Assembly (NCBI RefSeq): GCF_021696945.1
Contig: NZ_JACYHE010000014.1
Location: forward strand, 1 to 64,000
DNA length: 64,000 nt
Direction of reading: 5' to 3'
DNA from: Streptomyces sp. JJ36
GTDB lineage: Bacteria > Actinomycetota > Actinomycetes > Streptomycetales > Streptomycetaceae
Shown here one piece after another: positions 50,733 to 60,400 of the stretch (positions are counted from its first letter, which is position 1; each line of letters begins with the position of its first letter). The translations under genes and the position numbers were made by a program. The notes beneath the pieces were generated by a model. The model worked only from the letters and a program-made list of their open reading frames with translations. It was not told where the DNA came from and searched no databases.

Positions 50733-53700
50733 GACCCGGCACACCGGACGAGAGACGGGAACGCCTCCGGACGCCCGGCGGCCGGTACCGCACCGGGCTG
50801 CTGCGCACCGCCACGGTCGCCACGACGGTACTGGGACTGCTGGGTGCCGGCCTGGCCGGATTCCCGGGACGGCAGACCCCCACGGTCGCCGCGGCGTCGC
50901 AGGAGACACCGGACGCCTCACCCCGGCCGACGGAGGAACTGGCCACGCTCGCCGCCCGCAGAACCGGCGAGCAGGTCGAGGTCGCCGGGCTGCGCGGGGA
51001 GCGGCGCGAGGTCTTCGCCAACCCGGACGGGACGTTCACCGCACGCGAGTACTCCCAGCCGGTGCGCACCCGGCAGAACGGCACCTGGGTGCCCGTCGAC
51101 GACACCCTGGTCCGGCGCGCGGACGGCGCCTGGGCGCCGAAGGCGGCCACGGTCGAGCTGGAGTTCTCCGACGGCGGCAGCGGGCCGTTCGCCCGGATGC
51201 GCAAGGCGGGCCGTGAGTTCTCCCTCTCCTGGCCCGGCGGAGAACTGCCGGAGCCGCAGGTCGAGGGGGACACCGCCACGTACGAGAACGTGCTGCCGGA
51301 CGTCGACCTGGTGGCCCGCGCCGACGTCGACGGGCTGCGTCACCTGCTGGTGGTGAAGACACCGCAGGCCGCGGAGAACCCGGAGCTCGGCCGCATCGAA
51401 CTCGGACTGGACACCGCGGGGCTGGACGTCCGGGAGACCGGCTCCGGGACGCTGCGTGCGGTGGACTCGGCGGTCGGCGGCACCGTCTTCGAGTCGGGCC
51501 GCCCCGCCATGTGGGACTCCTCGGCCGTGGCGGAGCAGACGCAGGAGCCGGCGGGCGCCGCACCGGCGGGCCCGCGCACCCAGCTCCGCCGCGCCGATCC
51601 GGCGGGCGGCACCCCGGCCGTCCCCGCCGACCGGGCGGAACTCGACGGCCCGGGAGGCGGCGGCCGGACCGCGCCGCTCGACGTCGAGATCACGGACGAC
51701 ACCGTCGCGCTCGTGCCGGACCAGGCACTGCTCACCGGCGCGGACACCGTCTTCCCCGTGGTGATCGACCCCGCGCACAAGACGACGTCCCGCTCCGCCT
51801 GGACGGGCGTGATGTCCGGCTACCCGGACAGCCGGGACTGGAAGTACTCCGGCAGCGCGGGCATGGGCCGCTGCCCGACCGACTACAGCCCGCAGTCCTG
51901 CAACGGAGTGGGCGTGCGGCGGCTGCTGTACACGATGCCGGTGTCCCCCTACTCGGGCAAGCAGATCCTCAAGGCCACCTTCTCCGCCCGGGTCGCCCAC
52001 GTGTACTGGGCCGACGCCCGGGCCGAACCCGTCCGGCTGTACCGGATCGGCGGCAAGAACCACACCGTCACCTCGTCCAGCGACTGGGGGAACACCAAGG
52101 ACGACTGGGACGACTACCTGGGGACGGTGGACCAGAAGATCTCCCCCACCTCCTGTTCCAGCCAGGCGAACCTGCACTTCGAGGGCGGCGAGCTGACCAG
52201 CGAGGTGCAGGCCGCCGCGGACGGCGGCTGGTCGTCCCTGTCGCTCGGCCTGCGGGCGGCCGACGAGAGCACCTTCGGGGGGTGGAAGCGGATCTGCGGG
52301 AACACCTACCTGTCGGTGACCTACAACAACCCGCCCCGGCAGGTGGACCACCGCCTGATGTCCTCCAGCCCCGGTGGCGCCTGCGTCTGGGGCTCCGGCC
52401 GGCCCGCGGTGGACGAACCGCCCCGGCTGCACGCCGAGGCCCGCGACCCCGACCACACCTCGTCCCGTACGGACAAGGTGAAGATGCAGTTCAAGGTGGT
52501 CTGGACGGACGGTTCGGGCACCGAGCAGTCCTACACCTACGACACCTCCTACAAGGCGCCGAACCCGGGCACGGTGTTCTCGCACACGGTGCGGTCGACG
52601 ATCCCGGAGAACACGGTGATCTACTGGACCGCCCGCGCCTACGACGGTCACGCGTGGGGCGACTGGAGCTGGGCGGGCACCCCGCAACGCTGCGAGTTCG
52701 TCTACGACAGCACCCGCCCCGGCGCACCGGCGGTCGGCTCCGAGCAGTACCCGGACGACCAGGTGTGGCACCACGGTGTCGGGACGGCCGGGACGTTCAC
52801 CTTCGCCCCGGACACCGATGACGCCATCCCGGACGAGGACGTGGTCGAGTACCGCTACTCCTTCGACGGCGAGGCGTACCGGACCGTGACGCCCGCGACC
52901 GCGGGCGGCTCCGCGTCCGTCACCTTCACCCCGCTGTCCTCCGGGCGCCACTGGGTGACGGTGGAGTCCCTGGACCAGGCGGGCAACTCCAGCACCGCCG
53001 CGCAGTACGAGTTCCTGGTCACCGACGGGGCTCCGGTCACGGGCCAGTGGAACCTCGCCGACCCGCCGGGCAGCACGGACGCGCACGACGAGTCGGGCCG
53101 CTTCCCGGCGTCCCCGGGCTCGGGTGTGACGTTCGGGGTGCCCGGGCCCGGCGGGGGCGCCGACGACGCCGTCCGCCTGGACGGCGGCGGGGGCGCGTAC
53201 CTGGACGCCGGCGCCACCGTGGTGGACACCGACGCCAGCTTCAGCGTGAGCGCCTGGGTCCGCCCGGCCTCGCTCGACCGCGACATGACCGTGGTCAGCC
53301 AGGACGGTTCCGGCGAACCCGGTTTTGTGCTCGGCTACGACGCGGCCGCCGGAAGCTGGTCCTTCTCCGTCCCGGTGAGCGACGTGACCAGCCTCGGCCA
53401 CTGGGGCGCCGCGGCGGACGTCACTCCCGTCGCCGACCAGTGGGTGCTGCTCACCGGCGTCTACGACGCCTACGCCGCGGGCGGCCCCGAGCTGCGCCTC
53501 TACGTCAACGAGCAGCTCCAGGCCACCGCCACCCGCCGTACCCACTGGACGGGGTACGGCAGCCTGCAGATCGGCCGGTCGCTGGCGAAGAGCGGCTACC
53601 GCGACCACTTCCACGGCGACCTCGCCGAGGTGCGGGCCTTCGACCGGGTGCTGCCCGCGGACCAGGTGGCGGAGCTGATGACCGTCCGGCCGGAACGCAC

Positions 53701-54385
53701 CGGCTACTGGCCGCTGGACGCGGCGACCGACGGCGCGTCGGCCAACGTGCAGACGGGCGGCGAGGCCCTCACCCTGCAGGGCGGCGCGGCGATCTACCAG
53801 CCGGCCGACCCGCTCTTCGACGAGGCGGCGCTGGTCGGCGACGGCCACCTGACCCTCGACGGTGTGGACGCCCACGCGGCGACGGCCGGACCACCGGTCG
53901 GCGGCGACGCCAGCTTCACCGTCGCGGCCCGGGCGCAGCTCACCGCGCTCGATCCGGAGCGGTCCCAGACCGTGCTCTCGCTGCCGGGCGCCGCCGCGGA
54001 CCGTTTCGCGGTGCGCTATCAGGCGTCCACCGGGCGGTGGGAGCTCGCGGTCGCCCAGGAGGACGCGGCGGGCGCGGCGGTGACGACCGTCTCCGACGAC
54101 CAGCAGCTCCCCGACACCGGTGGTTCCGGGCAGCATCTCGCGGTCGTCTACGACGCGTTCGCCAACGAGCTGCGGTTGTACGTCGAAGGCCAGCTCGCCG
54201 CGTCGGCGCGCACCTCGGACGACACCCTGTGGCGCGCGACCGGCGGTCTCCAGGTGGGCCGTACGGCCACGGGCGGCGGCCAGTACTTCGCGGGTGCGCT
54301 GGACGAGGTCCGCGCGTACCGGGGTGCGGCCGATCTCACCGCGGTGCAGCGCATGGCGCAGCTCACCTCGCAGCCGCAGATGTAG
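50729..54385 (+). CDS. large secreted LamG-domain protein
   Basis: A 1218-residue exported protein. Signal peptide: Thr-Thr-Val-Leu-Gly-Leu-Leu-Gly-Ala-Gly-Leu-Ala, cleavage near residue 55. Residues about 65-510 form a DNRLRE-like beta-rich region (Asp-Pro-Ala-His-Lys-Thr-Thr-Ser-Arg). Two LamG/concanavalin-like domains follow at about 770-990 (Gln-Trp-Asn-Leu-Ala-Asp) and 990-1210 (Gly-Tyr-Trp-Pro-Leu-Asp), each with Phe-x-Val-x-Ala-Trp/Arg strands and Leu-x-Leu-Tyr-Val ends. No anchor is seen. It is coupled to the FG-GAP gene and probably helps present or export the RHS protein. Confidence 0.8.
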   Translation: MRPGTPDERRERLRTPGGRYRTGLLRTATVATTVLGLLGAGLAGFPGRQTPTVAAASQETPDASPRPTEELATLAARRTGEQVEVAGLRGERREVFANPDGTFTAREYSQPVRTRQNGTWVPVDDTLVRRADGAWAPKAATVELEFSDGGSGPFARMRKAGREFSLSWPGGELPEPQVEGDTATYENVLPDVDLVARADVDGLRHLLVVKTPQAAENPELGRIELGLDTAGLDVRETGSGTLRAVDSAVGGTVFESGRPAMWDSSAVAEQTQEPAGAAPAGPRTQLRRADPAGGTPAVPADRAELDGPGGGGRTAPLDVEITDDTVALVPDQALLTGADTVFPVVIDPAHKTTSRSAWTGVMSGYPDSRDWKYSGSAGMGRCPTDYSPQSCNGVGVRRLLYTMPVSPYSGKQILKATFSARVAHVYWADARAEPVRLYRIGGKNHTVTSSSDWGNTKDDWDDYLGTVDQKISPTSCSSQANLHFEGGELTSEVQAAADGGWSSLSLGLRAADESTFGGWKRICGNTYLSVTYNNPPRQVDHRLMSSSPGGACVWGSGRPAVDEPPRLHAEARDPDHTSSRTDKVKMQFKVVWTDGSGTEQSYTYDTSYKAPNPGTVFSHTVRSTIPENTVIYWTARAYDGHAWGDWSWAGTPQRCEFVYDSTRPGAPAVGSEQYPDDQVWHHGVGTAGTFTFAPDTDDAIPDEDVVEYRYSFDGEAYRTVTPATAGGSASVTFTPLSSGRHWVTVESLDQAGNSSTAAQYEFLVTDGAPVTGQWNLADPPGSTDAHDESGRFPASPGSGVTFGVPGPGGGADDAVRLDGGGGAYLDAGATVVDTDASFSVSAWVRPASLDRDMTVVSQDGSGEPGFVLGYDAAAGSWSFSVPVSDVTSLGHWGAAADVTPVADQWVLLTGVYDAYAAGGPELRLYVNEQLQATATRRTHWTGYGSLQIGRSLAKSGYRDHFHGDLAEVRAFDRVLPADQVAELMTVRPERTGYWPLDAATDGASANVQTGGEALTLQGGAAIYQPADPLFDEAALVGDGHLTLDGVDAHAATAGPPVGGDASFTVAARAQLTALDPERSQTVLSLPGAAADRFAVRYQASTGRWELAVAQEDAAGAAVTTVSDDQQLPDTGGSGQHLAVVYDAFANELRLYVEGQLAASARTSDDTLWRATGGLQVGRTATGGGQYFAGALDEVRAYRGAADLTAVQRMAQLTSQPQM

Positions 54386-54397
54386 CCACGGCTCCCC

Positions 54398-54429
54398 GCG
54401 GGCCCCCGGCCGACCGGCCGGGGGCCCGC
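54398..54429 (+). terminator. perfect 14-bp hairpin between LamG and RHS genes
   Basis: Bases 54398-54411 and 54416-54429 are exact inverted complements around a four-base loop, followed by TCTTCC. It starts 13 bases after the LamG stop and 66 bases before the RHS start. It should reduce read-through into the toxin gene, unless the RHS gene has its own promoter. Confidence 0.75.
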
Positions 54430-54494
54430 TCTTCCCGTCCCTCCCGCCGACACTCCTCGGCACGTCTCATGCCCACGGCACTTGGGAGAACCTC

Positions 54495-57400
54495 GTGAAG
54501 TCCTTCTCAGGACGCCTGCTGAACCGGCGCATACGCCGCCGGACGACAGGCTCGATCGTGCTCGGTCTGAGCCTGGCCCTGCTGTCCGGGACGGTGCAGG
54601 CCGTCCCGGCCTCGCCCGGGGGCACGGAGCGCCCCGGCGTACCGGACCCCGGCGACCCGGCCGAGGTCGGCGAAGCCAGGGTGAAGCCGCGGGGTGCGGA
54701 CCCCGCGCGGAAGGCCGCGGTCAGGAAGCTCGGCCCGGCCGAGTGGCCGGGCAAGGGGAGCACGGAGATCGCGGTCTCCGCCTTCTCCCGTGCGCTGCCG
54801 GGCGCCCGTGGGCTGCGGAAGCCGGAGGCCGGAGGGGTGCCGGTCACGGCGGTGCCCGCCGGTCTGGGACGTACGGACGCCGCGGGCCGGAAGGCCGGCC
54901 CCGAGCGCGGTGCCTCCGGCGACCCGCTGGCCTCCGCGCCGCCGGCCACGGTCCGGGTCACCTCGCTCGGCCGGGCGGCCGCCGGGAAGTGGGGCAGTGC
55001 CGCGCTCTTCACGGTCGAGCGCGCCGACGGCGTCAGCCGGCAGGCACCGGTCGAACTGTCCCTCGACTACTCGGAGTTCGCCGACGGCTTCGGAGGCGAC
55101 TACGGCGGGCGGCTCAGACTGGTCGAGCTGCCGGGATGCGCGGCCACCCGGGCGCCGGGCGACCCGGGCTGTGCGGGCGACGTCGAGGAGCTGCCCTCGG
55201 AGAACGACCCCGGCACCGGGACCGTGACCGCCCGGGTGACGGCGGCCCCGGACTCCTCCGGCCTGACGACCGACTCCAGCGGTCCGGCCGGCAGCGGCAC
55301 CGTCTACGCGCTCACGGCGGGCAGCTCCTCCGCCCAGGGCGACTACCGGGCCACGCCGCTCTCCCCGTCCGCGAGCTGGTCGGTGGCCGACTCCTCCGGC
55401 GGCTTCTCCTGGAACTATCCGTTCCGGACGGTGCCGACGCCCGGCGGCCTCACGCCCAGCATCGGCCTGAGCTACTCCTCGCAGGCGGTGGACGGCCGCA
55501 CCGCGGCCACCAACAACCAGGGCTCCTGGATCGGTGAGGGCTTCTCCTTCGAGCCCGGCTACATCGAGCGGCGCTACAAGCCGTGCTCCGACGACGGCCA
55601 CGAGGACTCCGCGGAACAGTGCTGGGCCTTCGACAACGCCACCCTCATGCTCGAAGGCGCCTCCGGTGAGCTGATCAAGGACGACGACACCGGTGAGTGG
55701 CACCTGACCGGTGAGAACGGCGCCGAGGTCGAGAAGCTGACGGGCACGGTCAACGGCGACGACGACGGCGAGCACTGGCGCGTCACCACCACCGACGGCA
55801 CCGAGTACCACTTCGGGCTCAACCGGCGTCCCGGCTGGACCAGCGGAGCCGCGCAGACCCACTCCACCTGGACCACCCCCGTGTTCGGCGACGACTCCGG
55901 GGAGCCGTGCCACGCGTCGACGTTCGCCGGCTCCTGGTGCCGGCAGGCGTGGCGCTGGAACCTGGACTACGTCAAGGACAGCCACGGCAACGTGATGTCC
56001 TACTTCTACGGCAAGGAGACCAACCACTACGCGCTGAACGGCAAGACCGGCGTCGACGGCACCGCCTACACCCGCGGCGGCTACCTGAAGCGCGTGGAGT
56101 ACGGCCAGCGCGACGGCGAGGTCTTCGGGTCCGCGGCGCCGGCCCGCGTCCTCTTCCACACCGCCGAACGCTGCCTGCCGACCGCGGACTTCGACTGCGC
56201 CCCGGAGAAGTTCACCGAGGCCAACGCCGCACACTGGCCGGACACCCCGGTGGACCGGCATTGCAAGGCGGGCACCCCCTGCGACAGCAGCCAGACGGCG
56301 GCCACGTTCTGGACCCGCAAGCGGCTGACCGGAATCACCACGCAGATGCGCACCGGGGCGGGCAGCTACCAGGACGTGGACGCCTGGACGTTCACCCACC
56401 TCTTCACCGACAACGGCGACGACTCCCGGACCCTGTGGCTGTCCGCGATCGACCACGAGGGCAGGGTGGGCGGCACCGCGGCGCTGCCGTCGCTGGAGCT
56501 CCAGGGCATCCAGCTCGTCAACCGGGTGGACCGGGACGGCGACAACATCGGCCCCTTCCACCGTTTCCGTCTCGCCTCGGTGCTGACCGAGACCGGCGCC
56601 CAGCTCGACGTCAACTACGCCCCCACCGAGTGCAGCGCCGGGTCGCTGCCCGAACCGGGCACGTCCACCAAGCGCTGCTACCCGGTGCGGTGGACGCCGC
56701 CCGGGCACATCGACCCGATCACCGACTGGTTCCACAAGTACGTCGTCGCGGAGATCATCGAGACCGACCGCACCGGCGGCGGCGAGGACCTCGTCACCCG
56801 CTACGACTACCGGGGCCCGGCGGGCTGGCGGCACGGCGAGCCGGACGGCATCACCGACGAGTCCATGCTGACCTGGGACCAGTGGCAGGGCTACGGCGAG
56901 GTCTCGGTCACCAGCGGCAACGGCCAGGACATGAAGACGCGTGTCGACTACACGTACCTTCAGGGCCTGGACGGCGACAAGCTGCCCGGCGGCGGCACCC
57001 GCACCGAGACCGTCACCGACTCGACGGGACGCACCTACACCGGCCACCAGGAGTACACCGGCTTCGAGATCGAGGCCCGGACCTACGACGGGGACACCGT
57101 CGCCTCCAAGGTCGTCACGGAACCGTGGAAGCGGGTCACGGCGACCCAGACGAAGCCGTGGAAGACCAGCAGGGCGACCCTCGTCCGGCCGAAGAAGACC
57201 CGCGGCTACACCAGGCTGGGCGACGGGACGTGGCGGAAGACGGAGTCGACCTCCTTCTACGACGCGTCGAACGACACCGGGCGCGCCGTCCGCATCGAGG
57301 ACCTGGGCGACCTGTCCACCGCCGAGGACGACAGGTGCACCCGGCTGTGGTACGCGGACAACCCGGCGAAGAACCTCTACGAACTGCCGTCCCGCAGTGA

Positions 57401-60400
57401 GGCCGTCTCCGTCGCCTGCGGGACGACGCCGGACCGCGCCACGCAGGTGATCGCCGACGAGCGCACCTCCTACGACGGCGGCGCCTTCGGCGACGCGCCC
57501 ACCGCGGGCGACGCCACGAGGACCGAGCGGCTGAAGTCCCACGACGGCACCACGGCCGCCTACCAGGTCACCGGAACCACCACCTACGACGAGTTCGGCC
57601 GTCCGACCTCCCAGACGGACGCGTCCGGGGCCACGACGACCACCGCGTACACCGACGCCCACGGCCTGATCTCGCAGACCGAGGTCACCAACGCGCGCGG
57701 GCACGTCACCACGACCGACTACGCCCCCGCCTGGGGCCAGTCGACCGGGCAGACCGACCCCAACGGGAAGCGGACCGACCTGGCCTACGACCCGCTGGGC
57801 CGGCTGGTCTCCGTGTGGATGCCCGACCGGGCGAAGTCCCAGACCCCCAGCATCAGGTACTCCTACCTGGTGCGCCGCGACCAACCGGTCGCGGTCCGGA
57901 CCGAGAAGCTGGAGATCAGCGGCTCCTACGGCGTGGAGTACCAGCTCTACGACGGACTGCTGCGTCCGCGGCAGAAGCAGACCGAGGGCCCGGACGGCTC
58001 CCGGATGGTGGCCGACACCTTCTACGACGGCACCGGCAAGATCCGTAAGACCAACGCCACCTACAACGCGACCGGCGCGCCCTCCGACACCCTGGTGACC
58101 GTCGCCAACGGCGAGGTCGGCGCCCAGTCCCGGCACGAGTACGACGGGCTCGGCCGCCCCACCGCGGAGATCTTCGCGGTGGCCGGGGTCGAGCAGTGGC
58201 GCACCACCTACACGTACGAGGGCGACCGGACCCACATCGACCCGCCGGTCGGCGGAGTGCCGCAGACCCGGATCACCGACGCGGCGGGCCGGACCACCGA
58301 GCTGCGCTACCACCACGGCGCCTCGCCCGTCCCGGAGGGGACGTCGGGGCCCGGCACCGGGTACGACAGCACGCGGTTCGCGTACACCCCCGGCGGCGAA
58401 CTGGCCAAGGTCACCGACGACCAGGGCAACTCCTGGGAGTTCGGCTACGACCAGCGCGGACGCCGGATCACCTCCACGGACCCCGACACCGGCACCACGA
58501 CCACCGCGTACGACGCGCTCGACCGGCCGGTCTCCTCCACCGACGCACGGGGCCGTACCGTCTCCACGGTCTACGACGACCTCGGCCGCGTGACCGGCAC
58601 CTGGGAGGGCGACCCCGGCACCGGCACGCGGCTCACCGAGACCCGTTACGACCGGGACGGGTGGCTGGGCAAGGCCTGGGCCTCGCTGCGCTACGTCGAC
58701 GGCGGCACCGCGTACTTCGCGACCGTCACCCAGTCGATGGACGACTTCTACCGTCCGCTGAAGACGGCCTACTCGGTGCCCGGCACCGAGGGCGCCCTGG
58801 CCGGCACGTACACCTTCACCACCAGCTACAACCGGGACGGCACGGTCCAGGGCGTCGGCATGCCGGCGGCCGGGAACCTGCCGTCGGAAGCCGTCGTCTT
58901 CGGCTACGACGACCTGCAGCGCCCGGTGTCCATGACGGGCGACACGTCCTACGTCACGGACGCGGTGTACTCCAACACCAGCCTCCTCCAGCAGCTCGAA
59001 CTCTCCACCGGCAACGGCGACACGCTCTGGCAGACCTTCCACTACGAGAAGGGCACCGACCGGCTGACCCGCGCGGTGGTGGACCAGGAGTCGGCCACCG
59101 CACCGCTGAAGGACGCCCACTACTCCTACGACCAGGCGGGCAACGTCCTGTCCATCGCGGACACCGTCGGCGGGGCGGCCGCGCCCGACGTCCAGTGCTT
59201 CGCCTACGACCACGGCGCCCGCCTCGCCGAGGCCTGGACGCCGCAGGCCACCGCGCAGACCGCGGCCGGCTCGGGCACCGCCGGCAGCGGCGGGCTCGGC
59301 GCCGCCGCACCGGAGGCCTGTGCGGGAGCACCGGGCAGCCAGGCGCTGGGCGGACCCGCGCCGTACTGGAAGTCCTACACCGTCGACTCCATCGGCAACC
59401 GCACCAAGGAGGTCGTGCACGACACGGGCCTGGACCCGGCCCAGGACGTCACCCGCACCTACACCTACGGCGAGGGCGCGGCCGGCCCGCACGCGGTCAC
59501 CACCGTGGCGGAGGACGGTCCCGCCGTCGACCGGCAGTCCACCTACGCCTACGACGCGAGCGGCAACACCACGGAACGCGTCCTCAGCGGCGACACCCAG
59601 ACCCTGGAGTGGGACGCCGAGGGCAAGCTGACCCGGACCACCGAGGCGAACGGGGACACCAGCACCTACGTCCACGACGCCGAGGGCAACCGGGTGGTGC
59701 GCCGCGACGAGACGGCCACCACCGTCTACCTGCCGGGCATGGAGCTGCGGCTGGCCAAGGGCAGCTCGACGGTGGAGGCCACCCGCTACTACACCTTCGC
59801 CGAGCGGACCGTCGCGGTCCGCACCGACGACGGCACCGCGGCCTTCCTCGCCGCCGACCATCACGGCACCGGAGAACTGGCCGTCGACACCGGCAGCGGC
59901 GAGGTCGCCCAGCGGCGCTTCGACCCCTACGGGCTGGAACGCGGCGAGGCCACCGGCACCTGGCCGGGCGAGAAGGGCTTCGTCGGCGGCACGGTCGACG
60001 CGCAGAGCGGGCTGACCCAGCTCGGAGCGCGCCAGTACGACCCCACGCTGGGCCGGTTCCTCTCGGTCGACCCGCTCATCGACTACTCCGAGCCGCAGCA
60101 GATCAGCGGCTACGCCTACGCCAACAACAGCCCGGTCACCCTGTCCGACCCCACCGGCCGGTTCTTCATCCCGATCATCCCGGTGATCCACTGGATGCTC
60201 CAGCAGATCCAGAAGGTCCTCGGCTGGGGCGGCAACGGCTCGCAGGAGGTGCAGGAGGCCCAGCGGGAGAAGGACCGCGCGGAGCGGCAGTACAACGCGG
60301 CGAAGCAGCGGACCAAGCAGGCCGCGAAGGAACTCGTCGACATCGCCAAGGACGTCCTCGGGATCGACGCGGCGATGGACTGCTTCTCCAGCGGCGACCT

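Noticed and set aside
50918..54463. Large reverse frame opposite the LamG gene
   Set aside because: Antisense shadow of a coding region with clear domains on the plus strand.
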